Positions 24,470 through 36,144 of a stretch of 64,000 nt of DNA are shown here, in pieces. The notes below the pieces were generated by a model. It was not told the DNA's origin, made no database searches, and saw nothing but the letters and a program-made list of their open reading frames with translations. The position numbers were made by a program, and so were the translations under genes. The stretch spans positions 37,028,294 to 37,092,293 of the forward strand of contig NC_079474.1 of assembly GCF_026230105.1 (NCBI RefSeq). The letters are read 5' to 3'. Source of the stretch: Diorhabda sublineata. Taxonomy: Eukaryota; Arthropoda; Insecta; Coleoptera; Chrysomelidae. Each line of letters opens with the position of its first letter. Position 1 is the first letter of the stretch.

Positions 24470-24640
24470 CGAGGATGTCTATTTTCTTGGCCACCTCGAG
24501 CCCCAGGCCTAACTTGTTTGGACTTCTATCTATATAGTAGTGTGGAAGGTATTGTTAACAAATTCCATTAATAACGAGAGAGAATGTGCAAATATCAAAA
24601 CTATGGTAGCATCTTAAGAGCTGAACTTTAAGCTGTTGTA
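24470..24640 (+). mobile_element. Short DDE_3-type transposase fragment
   Basis: The plus strand reads FSWPPRAPGLTCLDFYLYSS then VEGIVNK and, in another frame, INNERECANIK. This matches the region around the third catalytic Asp of DDE_3-type transposases (WPPRSPDLTPLDFFLWG followed by VKxxVY). The upstream GPLG-like segment is degraded. The fragment is about 55 codons long and ends about 30 bases before the intact-ended mariner at 24670. Confidence 0.55.
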
Positions 24641-24669
24641 AAGTCCATGCATGGGCGGCTCCAATAATA

Positions 24670-24690
24670 CGAGGTCTGGCTATTAAATAA
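24670..24690. repeat. Left ITR of the 597-bp mariner
   Basis: It starts CGAGGTCTGGCTATTAAATA and is the exact reverse complement of 25246-25266. Confidence 0.95.
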
Positions 24691-25245
24691 AAATACTACT
24701 AGAGGGCGGCCTATTGGGACAATTCTCCATCTCGTGCGTAGCATAAGCGCTTTAGTGGGAACAAATCAAAATTCAAGGCAATGCTGATCGTTTTTTTTTT
24801 TGACATTAACAGTATCGTGATCACTGAATGTGTTCCAGAGGGTCAGAATGTCAAGCAGACTTCCTATTTGTCAATTTTTGCAAAATCCGAGAATGAGTTC
24901 ATAAAAAAACGGCTCGATTTTTCACCAGGAAAACGCAACTGCTCATAACGCGCTATCTGTGAAGCAGTTTTTGGCCAGTAAGCGCACTCCAGTGCTCGAA
25001 AACCCGCCGTACTCACCAGATTTGGCATCGTGCGTTTTATTTGTTTCCGAAGATAAAATCTTCTTTGAAAGGGACCCGATTTGGGTCGATGTAAGCGGTA
25101 AAGCAAAAAACGGCAGAGCTCCTAAAGCCACTCACCAAAGAAGACTCCCAGCACTGCTTCGATCAATGAAAAAAACTTGAGGGAGAGCTTTCCACTGTAG
25201 AATAATTTACCTATATAATAAAACCCTGTTTCGTAACTGGTCTCG

Positions 25246-25266
25246 TTATTTAATAGCCAGACCTCG
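25246..25266. repeat. Right ITR of the 597-bp mariner
   Basis: It ends TATTTAATAGCCAGACCTCG and is followed by the TA target duplication. Confidence 0.95.
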
Positions 25267-25268
25267 TA

Positions 25269-27329
25269 TATTGTATGTGATAGAACACAGGTACAGTTAA
25301 ATAGGCTTAGTATACTCAAATTTCAAGAGTTCGGTGGTTGAATCGCATTATAAATAAGGAAAAGTATTTTGAAATTAGTGATGTTTTCATCCATTTAATC
25401 ACGTGAATTTTAGTACTTTGAGATATTAAAATTTTAATACTGAAAAGTTAGTTTTATAGATTCTTCAAAAAGTTTCTGATTTTATATTGTGTGCCGAATA
25501 GATCGATCTTTTAATGTCAAATTGGACCACACCAGAAAACATGTTCTTTTATTAACAGCACTTCAAATAACAAACCACTAAATAAACGATTTTCAAGTGT
25601 GTGTCTATTATAAGGGTACTCGTAAAATTATTTTCTAATGGACTTTCACAATATACAAAAATATATGGATCACAAAAGAATGAATGAAAATTTTCAATTT
25701 ATACCTACCACAGTTCTCCAAGAGAACAATGCTTTTTAGTAACAATGAAAAAGTGTCTTCGAAAGGTGCTCTATTTATATAAACGATTCGTCAATAACCG
25801 CACACAAAAAATCTTCAGGGGAATCACCAAAAATTATTTCAACTATAATAATAGTTGAAACAAGAATAAGAAGAAAATATGATGAAGATTTCACAATTGT
25901 TCACCTTTCCATCGTGACATTTGCTAGGCCACACTTAACATCAAAGGTCAAGCATAAGTGTAAATGTTTATTTGAAATAAATTTTGAGATATACATGGTA
26001 TGTTGAAAAAAGAGCAGTATTAATAGAAGTGGTATAATCAATATAGTAAGAAATTTGTAAAAATTTATATTGAAAGTAGTATCTAGCTTAGTGTGATCTG
26101 ATTTTTCTAAATCCGAATTCAATGTACGTTAGTATTACCTCGATCATAACATGGCGATGTTACCAAGGTGAAGAAAGCAGGAATAAGAAGAAGGAAACAG
26201 TGAAAGCAGAGATTGAAAAACACTTTTATAAAGCTAAAACTCACGTAAAACAAGACGAAAATAAATTGTGAAACGTATGAATTGCCGAAATATTATTTAC
26301 ATTGCGAAATAAAGTCAAATTCAATCAATCAAGTAAGTTCAATAACATAGGTCAATATGGTTTCGTTGTTATGGACTGACCAGTTTTTTTTCGTATCTTA
26401 TTCCTAAGTCAAGAATTTGTGGCATTGTCAATTATGAGATCAAAATGTTTAAAAAAAATAAGGAGGTTCTTGGGGTCTTCTGACAAATAAAGAAAAGTAT
26501 ACTTACATTTTCATTAGTCAGAAAATCTTGAAGGTAAATAGTTTTTTTCACTTTTAGTTCAACTTATTATTTTAAAATATTTAGAAAATCATTTTTAGTT
26601 ATCTTATTACATATAATTTTTTTATGCATTTAGACTGTGACTGTATGATCTTACCTGTGATCTGTGCTTAATTTTATATATAGTGATCCATCTGTTTGGC
26701 TCAAACTCCATGAAAATTTTGTTTTTCAAGTATTCATTTCTCGTAAACATTCAGTACCATTTGATTTGCCCAAAAACAAAATATAGACCCCCAGTAAAAT
26801 CAAGTTTATATGGACAACATGGATTACAATCGACATTTTCAGCGCCCTTAAACCTACCTTCAATCGCCGCTCACTATTAGGAACTCAAGTGGGTTGACTA
26901 AGCTTTTTGTACTTATGAATGACCCTCTGGTCACGGGTGGTATCCAAAAATCGCAACTTCAATAAAATTTTGAATAGTAAATTTACTGACTTCTCGGCGA
27001 AGTACAATACCGTTTAAAATACGACTGTTTTTGGACTTTAAGTGCAACAAATTTTTGAAGATCGATGTTGTTATAAGGTTTTGTAAAATGGTAAAGCAGA
27101 TGGTATTATACAGGCACTATTTTTAAGCGACAATAGAAATCTTTAAAATCGAATAAGGAGCTTAATTGAGGTTCAAAAAAGGCACACTTCAATTTGTGTC
27201 TTTTCAATTGTGAAAATTTACAGCATTTTTTCTTTTTTCAATAGATGGATCGATCCAAGTCAATGACCAACATTCAATGTAATTACACTCAGATTAGATG
27301 TGTTACAAAATAATTTTTTAAGGGCGTTT
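25269..27329. other. Non-coding AT-rich stretch, 2 kb
   Basis: Nothing recognisable was seen on either strand. The part at 27240-27329 may be the decayed distal end of repeat copy C. Confidence 0.45.
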
Positions 27330-28125
27330 AGAACAATAAATCGAATTCTACCTCTACCTATATACACAACACCTATCAAAGTAAATTTTAGTAAATTGTA
27401 GTAATTTTATTCTTTATATTCGCTGGTTTTTCTTTTCTTTTTTTATTGTGCGCACAAAAATTTCTAAGGATTCCTTTTGTTTGGGGAAAAGAACGAATAG
27501 AATAGAACAGATATGATTATATTTAAAAAAATATAAATTCAGTTTTTTCATATGTTAGAATATAAGCTCCTTTGATTCAAATCTGTTCTTCCCAGTAGGT
27601 TCTTCTTTCGTGATTTGTGTTCCGTTTCCTTCTTCATTTGCCAGGTTGGGAGTCTCAACCACCAAGGATCCAACTACCAGACCACAAATTTCAACTCACT
27701 CCAACATCTGAGAATCCTTTTGAGGGCTGCAACCATCCCGGATTTCCATAGATAAGGCCCAGTCTTATCTTTAATATATAAATACATCTGAGTTATTTTC
27801 AATATAACCGCTTTTGTTCGTTGTGCTCTTTTGGAAGTGCAGTTAATGCGAATTTACTATTTTTCAATAAATATATTTATTGCTGAAACTTTTTTTATTG
27901 TTCTTTGCAATAAATATTAATTTGGATAATCGTGCCCGGGGATAGTTTTAGATTGTTATGTTTTTGGTTTTAATTCAATTCATAAGGTGTTTTTGGCTTT
28001 TTGGCTATTTTCATTAATTTTTAACGTCGCTCGTTAAAAAGATGATGACATCCAATATTAATTGCTCGCCCCATTTGAGTACCAGGTATTTATATACTTT
28101 AACTGTGGAAATCAAGGTTATACCT
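27330..28125 (-). repeat. Unknown interspersed repeat family, copy C
   Basis: Read on the minus strand, this copy shows the same order of blocks as copy B: AAAGTATATAAATACCTGG, GCAATTAATATTGGATGTC, ATTCGCATTAACTGCACTT, TATATTAAAGATAAGAC, GGTTGAGACTCCCAACCTGG, CTATTCTATTCGTTCTTTTC then CCCCAAA, and the TTTACTAAAATTTACTTTG part of the tail. Compared with copy B the central part is close to complete, including the TTTTTAACGAGCGACG piece also seen in copy D but not in B. Confidence 0.78.
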
Positions 28126-30690
28126 TCCAAAGGAAACTGTACAGGAAAGTGGAATAATACAGATATTCTTAATTATTTCGAGTCTTCACCATGTACTGAC
28201 ATCTTTACAGAAAAGGATTTGTGACCTATTGCTGTAAAAAGTAGATCAACCGAGTGGTACCAGATAGACTCTTCAGACAACTAGCTCTTTGTTTTATGAC
28301 CACGCGTCCATTTACTGAGCCTGGGTTTGGATAGGAGGGTAGGACTGTTATTATGTATTCACTAAACCGAGAAATTTTAGATATTGGTTGTTTTTTGTGG
28401 CACGATTACTCATTCGTTTATCTGCGGACTAAGACAGCTCTTAAACTGGCTAAGATGTTGCCATGTAAAGTAACGAGGTATTGGGTTTTTGTTGAAAAAC
28501 AGGTGCACTGGACTATCTGTGTAATAGTTTGGAAGTAGTTGATAACCACTTGTATTTATTAGAGGCAGTATGAGCCCTAGTGTCTACATATATTAATTAG
28601 ATTCTACGGGAAATATAGAGAACGGAAATGAACGTGAGTGTGGTGATGATGATACGTAAGAAAAAAGAATGAAGAGGACGAAATGATGAAGTGCAATTAT
28701 CCATATTTATATAATGACGATGAATAAACGTAACAGTGTGAAATTAAGTGAAACCAATTATGCTATAAATTTATGGATATTCCTAGAAAAGAAGAATTTA
28801 GGCAAGAATCTTTTCTCTTTCCTTTGTTAATTCAAACATTTGTTTTCTCTTTTTATTTAATGTGTCTCTGGAGTCATCGTTTTTACATTTCTTTTTACTT
28901 TACATTCCCTACTTTCTCTGTAGAGAAACTGATATGGAACAGTTACTGAGGAAATTTTAGAACAACCTGACTCGACAATTAAAAAAAATGTAATAATGGC
29001 AAAGAAACAAATATGCTGATATGGATTTTAATATTGTCCAAATATCCGTTTTGTGTAGACGAATCAAAACTCTGATCTTCCACAAGGACTATCATCCTAG
29101 AGTTTGAATAATGATTGACGAATATCATGCCAATTCATTTGATAGACTCAATTGAGATTTGAAAAACAGAACGACCACATTTAGTCATGTATTACTGCTT
29201 ATGAGTGCAGTTTCCATGGCTACAATCCATTAATTCTTGTAATGTAACCCCGTGGGAATATTTCTCGTTTCTAAACTTGGAAGAATGACTTGGAGAGGAG
29301 AGATTTGACCCCAACGATGGAATGACCTCATAAACCTCGACCTAGAATGAAAATGAGAGAAACATTGGCCAAATTGTATAATCTCAAACGAAACTATTTT
29401 TAAAAAATAAAATAGTTTTATATTCAAAAACCTGTATTTCCTCCGTAATTTTGCGTATTTTTATATTATCCCACCCTTGTATCAAACCATAAAATTGTAC
29501 GTGTATCTTAAGTAAACCAAAATTCTGATAAAACTAACACTAACTTGGACGATATGGCCTCGAAAAGTACCATCGGCAGGTAGTAATACCAAGTAGTACC
29601 CAACCATGTTGTCTTCAGTATTTATGTTCTTACTTGTGATGATATTTTAACAGTATAGGCTTGTAAATAACAAAAGTCAAAAGGACCTAATTAAATGTTG
29701 TTTTAACAGAACCGGTCATTAGTCCGTGGACCGCAAAGCGCCGCAGAGGACCTTTCGGCATAACACCCTCAGCAAAGTCTTCCAGTGTCGGGTAATTTTA
29801 AATTTTCTTGAAGATATTCAAATGAAAAAGTCACATTTTAATGAGAATGAAATTCTCCAACGCATTATTAAACATCATCCATAATAGTATATTGTTGAAT
29901 TTTATTATTTTTGTCAAAAATTGTGTTTTAACAAATAAAAATTGAGATATTCATGGGATTGATTTGAAGTTATAAATCTTCAAATGGTATTAGATAAGGA
30001 CGAAAATTGGTAAAAAATCGACAGCTAAAGTGAATGAAAATCACATAAAAATACGAAACATGGAGAAGTGACATAAAACTCAATCAGACAAGAGATGTGG
30101 AACTTAACAGAAGATCCAGATAAAATAATTGAAAGTACCGTTCTGAATCTGGTAATTCATCATCATTTCAAACATGAGCTGCTCAATTCCCGTAATCTGT
30201 TTTTTAAATACAGAAAGTTTATTCTTATAAATTATATACTGTCAATAGTAATCAGTTCATTGCTTATTATTCTCTTTTCAATCAATAAAAATGTTTTTTT
30301 GTAAGAAATTTGAAAGAAGAAATATTTTTCGCTACTCCACTGCTCTTCTCAATTTGACTTCTTGTTCTTTTTGAGTCGGTATTCGAAGGATCACTAAACA
30401 AACTTTTATTGTTTGGGGTCGAAATCGAATTGTTCTTAAATTACACACTTTAAAATTAGGTTATGAAGAAATAGACATTTAGGAGAAATTTGTCATAAAA
30501 TATTTTTTTTACCTGAAGCTTTGATTTATCTTTAAACTGTTTTTTAATAATGATGGTTGTAATTTGACATGACACACTTAAATTAATGAGATTATAACGA
30601 CAGACTCTTAAATGTTTAACTCGCCAGATACCAAGCTTAAAAATGCGAAATTTTTGTCTGCCATTAAATGAATACTTGGACTAAAAGATC
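28126..30690. other. Non-coding AT-rich stretch, 2.6 kb
   Basis: I see no gene or element that I can support. Short open frames (for example 28353-28538 plus and 30095-30304 plus) match nothing known to me. Confidence 0.45.
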
Positions 30691-31674
30691 TACAGAGTGT
30701 CCGTTGGCAAAATTAGGATTTAAAATCTATATAACAAAAAAACTACAGAACATATACATTTCTAGTTTTAATCAATATAAGGTAGACAAATGTGGGCTTT
30801 ATTTCTTCAAAATGACATCTACTAAATGTTTCCCGTTACGTCGGACACATTCTTGGAACCTGGCTTCGGTATTTCTTGCTACTCGGAGTATTGCCGCCGA
30901 GATGCCATTGACTTCGCGAACGATATTTTCTTTAAGTTCAGAGATTATCGCCGGGCTTATTTCGTATACTTTACTTTTTAGATACCCCAACAGAGAAAAG
31001 TTTATGGGGGAAAGATCCGGGGACCTGGGTGATCAAGGGATGTCACCGAAACGGATTATCAATTTGCTAGGGAAGAAATCACGAAGCAGCGTCATGGTCT
31101 CCCTAGCAGTGTGTGGTCTGGCTCCGAATCTTGCTGAAACTATGTCTGTGAAGTGAAGGCAGGATGTTCTCTCAATGTTGGAGATAAATAATCGTTAAGC
31201 ATTCACCTATAAGCAACATTGTCTCACAGAAATTTTTACGCATATTGTGATCATTAGGCTCAAGCGCTGCCACAATTTGAATTTTAAATGGATAAAATTT
31301 GAGATTCTTCTTCAATATTTCGTGCCGCAGAGTATCGCGCAATCTTGCCTCGACGTGTTCAATGTTTTCATTCGTTCCAGATGTCCTGTTGAACCCCGGT
31401 CGTGTGTTAGTTTTCTACTGAACTTGTAACTCAGAACCTTCGCACCCATGATCGAATCAAGTCTTCACGTAACTGTCGAATATTGTAACATGAACAAAAT
31501 CTTGAAAGGGCAATTCGCTTCGGTTGCAAACGTACGTTGTTCACCTGTCCACTGCGACATAGCGACTAAATAACGAATAACGATGCCAACGCTGTCCCCT
31601 CCCCGGCCCTCTACACAATGGTTACGGAAAAATTCGAAATTCAAATCCTAATTCTTCCACCAGATACCCGTTAC
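30691..31674 (-). mobile_element. DDE_3/DUF4817-type DNA transposon, internally deleted, with ITR remnants
   Basis: The ends are diverged inverted repeats: GTCCGTTGGCAAAATTAGGA at 30699-30718 against TCCTAATTCTTCCACC at 31648-31663, with TA dinucleotides at both borders. Minus-strand reading from 31565 gives MSQWTGEQRTFATEA (a typical start of this family), NENIEHVEARLRDTL, LKFYPFKIQIVAALEPNDHN and MRKNFCETML. The frame then jumps to PDHT, RETMTLLRDFFPSKLI, SPRSPDLSPINFSL, LGYLKSKVYEISPAIIS and finally FQECVRRNGKHLVDVI. The segment with the first catalytic Asp is deleted, the second is in a damaged FQQDS context, and the third (PxDFFLWG) is Asn in PINFSLLG. The total is about 980 bp. A 162-codon open frame on the plus strand (30668-31156) is an antisense shadow. 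Confidence 0.85.
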
Positions 31675-31779
31675 ATTTTCTGTAATATATGTGAAAATTT
31701 TGTGTTGTATTGACCAATTTTGCATACTAGCGTGTTCATACACAGGTAAAGTAATAAAGCTCAAAGCCAGTTATATTAT

Positions 31780-32035
31780 GGAATACCTGGATTTTTAAAG
31801 CAATCACTTATTCGGGATATTAGAAGATTTAACGCTAAACGAACGAAGATCTCTATTTTTTATACACGAAGGAGCTCCACCGCACTTTGATAGAAGGTGT
31901 CGTAATTGGTTGAGTAACTATTTTCCAAATAGATGGATTGGTAGAGGTGCAGAAGCTCTGATTCATTGGCCTCGTCGGTCATGTGATTTTAATCCCTTGG
32001 ATTACACAGTTTGATCTTATCTAAAATACTTACTA
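31780..32035 (+). mobile_element. DDE_3-type transposase fragment (C-terminal catalytic part)
   Basis: In one frame the plus strand reads LEDLTLNERRSLFFIHEGAP, PHFDRRCRNWLSNYFPNRW, IGRGAEALIHWPRRSCDFNP, LDYTV-stop-SYLKY. This covers the second and third acidic positions of DDE_3-type transposases (usual HDGAPPH and PLDFFLWG). The second catalytic Asp is Glu (IHEGAPPH), and the third is kept in NPLDY. The frame is open for over 70 codons. No ends were found. It differs from the minus-strand element that finishes about 100 bases upstream, so two separate insertions lie side by side in opposite orientation. Confidence 0.75.
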
Positions 32036-33899
32036 ATTAATAATAATTATTAACTCTATACTTTTATACTTCATAGCAGCATCGGTTATTACTTCATAAT
32101 TTTCAAATCAATATATTCCAAAACGATACACAGTATCGTATTTTATCAAAAGTCAGACAAATTCATTAGATATATCAGCGTCCAATCCTTATTCGTATAA
32201 AATTTCAATACCTGGTTGTAAGCTTTTGTAAGAATCGGAGTACACAGTTTTTCTCATTGAAATGAAAACAATCTAACAAAACAATGACCTTTTTATTCGT
32301 CTTTCATTGATGGACCGTTCTAAAGCCGGAATAGGCACTTTTTCCATTGAGAACTAAGTTTTTTTCTAAGGATCGTAGGCTAAGATCCATATGAAATGCG
32401 GATCTGTACGAAGTTTTCAATTCAAATACTATTTTCTCTCTTTTCATCTGACAAAAATCTTGACACTCGCTCTTCTTACGTAATCATCTATTGAAATGAT
32501 TCCTTCATTTATGAACTTCCAGCGTTACAACATTATTTGCATGGATAAATTTTGCTGTTTTATTAGCTTTCTTAGCACTTTGTAAACATAAAACAACTCA
32601 AAGCGTTTTTCAAGTCAGACGTCACAAATACGATCTCACCAAATCAGCTTTTGTAGCAGCCTAATCTACCGGAAACGGATCCAAACCTGTCACTTCTGGT
32701 CTCAACATAATATATGACAGTATAAAAAACAAGTGGAAATAGATGCTGCGTAAATAATGGCTGTTATAAAAATAACTTTACTGTATCTTTTTGATAACTA
32801 TGACTCAAAAAGTAGTATTATTATTGAAATATTTTAAATATATTAAAAGTACCATCTAAAAGTCAATAAATATATTTGTATAACAATCTATTTATCCTCG
32901 TACTAATATAAGCAATATACTTTGTAACATTATAATCAAATTTTCTATTATAAATAGACAGTGAAACTCATCTAACAGTAATTTTGATCTCACGAAGAAC
33001 TATACAACGGCTTCATTATAGTAGATAATTTCTTTCTTCAACCTGACCTGAATCCTATCTTGAAATTAACTGAGCCTTATAATTAATTGTTGACCATAAA
33101 TATAATTAAATAGATCTATTGTTTATAGGGTATTAGCATCAGTTTAGACATTAAGTGGTATGCAAGGATCGTGTCTGATGATGCCGTTCTTTGCGGCACT
33201 ATAGGGTTGAAATTAACGATCTGAAATCTTACAAGGTGTGTTAAGTTAAAGAAACAGGGGAGTAGATACATAAATATTATCATCAAATGAAATTGTATAT
33301 GAAATAAATATGAAAAAGTTATCTGTAAAGTGGGTACTGGATTTGTTTGGTACTAATCCAAAGCTCGCTAGCATAAAAAATTCAAATGAATTATTAAACG
33401 TAATTATTAAACGTAATCCAAGGAAATTTCTCCACCAATATGACACGGTAGATAAAATTGGGGCGCACCACTTTACCCCAGTGACAAAACTATAAAGAAA
33501 GGACTTCATCTGAGGAACGTGATTCTAATTGAGTAGATAAGATCATAGCCATAGGGATTTGGGATTCTGGAGGTGTGATCTCTCACACGTTTGACGTTTC
33601 CTTAGTCGTTGAAGGTTTACCTTTAAATCCTTCTAAGCTTCCCAAAAATTATCAGTGTGGATGAAGAATTGATTATCACTATTAGAAATTTTCCCTACAA
33701 ACCTGTAACAACTTTCCAACTTATATATACAACTCAACTCTAAATTCCATTGCTCTATTGATATACCTCAACTAATGGTACTGTCAAAAATAATGTGTTA
33801 GCTGTACGGATCTTAAACACAAACTGTGGAAGTGGAAGGTAGACACAATGCTACCAGATCGCTTGCATGAGTTGGGTTCGACGAAGAATATTAAAAGTT
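32036..33899. other. Non-coding stretch with one notable stem-loop
   Basis: I see no gene. At 33175-33198, CTGATGA is followed directly by a TGCCG/CGGCA stem with a 7-base loop, which is discussed as a finding. The frames at 33246-33509 minus and 33310-33495 plus overlap each other and are unrecognised. Confidence 0.4.
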
Positions 33900-34650
33900 G
33901 AGCCTCACGGAGTCATTCGTTCATTCCTAGCGACGAATTGGTTCACGTGATAAGTCTTTAAATATTTCGCCAGATAAAAATTTGTAAACAACAGATTTGG
34001 ATTTGTCGCTGGAGGATTAACGTGGAAATTAGAATAAATTCTGTTCCATGCTTTCCGACCTAACACCAACCTGATAAGTCTATACACTTTTGCCAGCAAT
34101 TTTCTAACCTTTTCAAATAATAGCTGCTGTCTTTCTTCTAAAAACAATTCGAAGCTAGGAAATTGAATCGCTGGAGGCTATATCTGGTGGATACGGTGTA
34201 ATTCGTTAATTGTGGTCACCTAAGTGTGAGAAGGTGTGTTGTCCTGATAGAAAAGCACTTTATTTCCATTCAAATACCGCTAGTTTTTTGCAATTTATTC
34301 TTTTACCTTATCAAGTAATGATACGAAATACTCCTCTGTTAATGTCTTACCATTTTGAAGATAGTCAATCTATGACTATCCCAAAAAAGCCGCGATGACT
34401 TTTACGGCCGATGATACCGCCTTAGACTTTTTCGGAGTAGATTCACTCTTTACAATTCACTATTTTTCCGTTTGAACAGTGTAGGGCTGGATTCAGGATT
34501 TATCTCGAGATTTATCTCGAGTTCATTCGAATGCGCTCTTGGTCGAAAGTGTGCAAACGAGACATCCAATATGCTCATTGCTTATGCAAGCGCATTTCGT
34601 CAGTCAGTATAGGGTAAATGCATTCGTTTGAAATTTCTGTAATGTTTTTC
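33900..34650 (-). mobile_element. Mariner transposase relic
   Basis: From 34640 downward the minus strand reads HTFDQERIRMNSR (linker after the helix-turn-helix), TPKKSK-like and KAVSSAVKVIAAF, then IDYLQNGKTLTEEYFVSLLD. It goes on with LNGNKVLFYQDNTPSHLGD (the second-Asp motif, Asp kept), YPPDIASSDSIS (third Asp kept, but FLF lost), and a C-terminal part running as VRKLLAKVYRLIRLVLGRKA before the reading fades near 33900. Frames change several times and the SVFWD segment is damaged. A 12-base duplication, ATTTATCTCGAG twice, lies at about 34497-34520. No ITRs were identified. Confidence 0.7.
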
Positions 34651-35645
34651 TTATTTATTTAAAGTGTTTCTAGCGATGGATTGAATTTATACTTATTATC
34701 TACTAATACTTTACTCATAACCAACTTACATAATTGAATCAAATTCCCCGAGTACTTTTTACTCTTCCGATCAGTTCACTATGACTGCTATTATTCACTT
34801 ACTTTTCCGCTGACAAAAATAATTTCTTGTTAATTCGGCTCACTAATGTAAAAAGGTCTTTCTAGAAACTGATTCCATAGAAACATTATGAACAAAAGGC
34901 CGCCGTATATAAAAACATGTAGGAAGCCCCCCTGAGAATTGCTGCATACACCAAACTTTAGATTCTTTTAGCATAATTGAACAGAATCGGTTCACCTTTC
35001 ATGTAATGGACGAGTTTGTAGAATTTTTCCCTTCTTAGAAGGAAATTTCTCCTGGAATTTATATATAACCGGGACTGGATGTTTATATCGACAACTACAA
35101 TTTCCGTCTTTTGAAAATAGCAGGGTACCGACCTCATTAGAAGCTGATGATGGAGAGTATAGCTTCAAACTAATAAGTGGACACCGATATCTTGGAATAT
35201 CATCTCTGCCATGTTCTGACGAATCGCCAATACAATTTGTTACTCGATATCTTGGTCATAACCAGATTCTTCATCCAATATATGGTCTCGGAAGCTTGAG
35301 CGTTTTCCATACATCACAGTAAGTTGATCGATCTTGAAATTCGTTCTTGATTATCAACTATAAGATGTATTTGATTCTCAGTGTCTTGCCGGTTGTTGGG
35401 ATGTTCATTTCAAGTTTTTATAATTGCCAAAACTTCTTTCGAAAGACGGTTGCCAAGAGTGAGTATCTATTTAGCTTTCCCGGCACCTCCGAACGCGCCC
35501 ATATATTCTTCAAATGCAGGGCCAGGCTCTTCTCGCATATGGTTCACTCCTTCCTCTAGGTCATGATCTCCTTCGAGCGGCGCTAGTCGATTTTGGTGAA
35601 CTACTTTCTGTTAACCATTGGGTATCTTGCTTATGTTATAGATGA
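34651..35645. other. Unassigned stretch next to a Penelope-like fragment
   Basis: I could not recognise any domain. Part of 35100-35645 may be the 3' non-coding region of the minus-strand Penelope-like element that follows. Confidence 0.35.
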
Positions 35646-35649
35646 CATC

Positions 35650-36144
35650 ATTGATCCTTTTCTTCATTAAGGGGGAGCTAGTCCCCTAGACCTTGCTTCC
35701 AAGTTGCTGGCAATATTTGGCTATCTTCCTTTGTGTTGAGACAGTTTGGACCTTTCTCTATTTCGATAGCTTCTTGAAGAATCCTGGACTTGAAAGAGCA
35801 GAGTGGAGCGATATTTTTTGTTCTATTCAAATCGATTGTGTGTCCGGCATGGATACGATATTGGGCAAGGATGGAGGAAATATCGGAATTAGTGACACTT
35901 GTTGTTCCTTGGCTCTGACGGAAACAAGTCTATTTGTCTGGCCAATATAGGAACGACAGCAATCTGAGCAGGGGATTTCATACACTCCATGGTATTCATT
36001 GGATATTTTGTCTTTGATGGATCTAATTAGGCGAGACGCGCGGATGATCCAAGGTTGTCTACGCGCAGATGTTTTGGCGATACCCGCGAAACTTGGCGCT
36101 GGATATTGAAGTTGGACATAAAATAGGATTCCTGTAAGATACAA
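35650..36144 (-). mobile_element. Penelope-like element 3' fragment with GIY-YIG endonuclease
   Basis: The minus strand reads RASRLIRSIKDKISNEYH, then GVYEIPCSDCCRSYIGQTNR at about 35934-35993, SVRAKE, and after a frame change QYRIHAGHTIDLNRTKNIAP, SRILQEAIEIEKGPNCLN and LPATWKQGL. This is a complete GIY-YIG endonuclease sequence of the kind at the C-terminus of Penelope-like retroelements: GVY strand, a CxDC insert, YIGQT strand, the Arg/Glu helix, the HAGHTIDL line, and the closing helix with EIEK and LPATW. The catalytic Tyr, Arg and Glu positions are all readable. One or two frameshifts and a changed codon after TNR break it. No reverse transcriptase is visible upstream, so the copy is 5'-truncated. 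Confidence 0.85.

Larger units (their letters stand above)
24670..25266 (+). mobile_element. Short mariner with perfect ITRs and TA duplication
   Basis: The element is 597 bp, bounded by TA at 24668-24669 and 25267-25268 and by 21-bp inverted repeats that match exactly. Inside, the plus strand reads KAMLIVFFDINSIVITE, VPEGQNVKQTSYLS, FHQENATAHNALSVKQFLAS, VLENPPYSPDLAS and C-terminal LPALLRSMKK. This is the C-terminal two thirds of a mariner catalytic domain after a large 5' deletion. The first-Asp segment is absent, the second catalytic Asp is Glu in HQEN, and the third (usually PCDFFLF) is Val in SCVLF. It cannot encode a transposase, but its intact ends could have been moved by an enzyme made elsewhere. 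Perfect ITRs suggest it is younger than most relics here. Confidence 0.93.

Noticed and set aside
30668..31156. 162-codon plus-strand open frame, the longest in the window
   Set aside because: It lies antisense to the well-supported transposase motifs (LGYLKSKVYEISP, RRNGKHLVDVI) of the minus-strand DDE_3 element, so it is a shadow.
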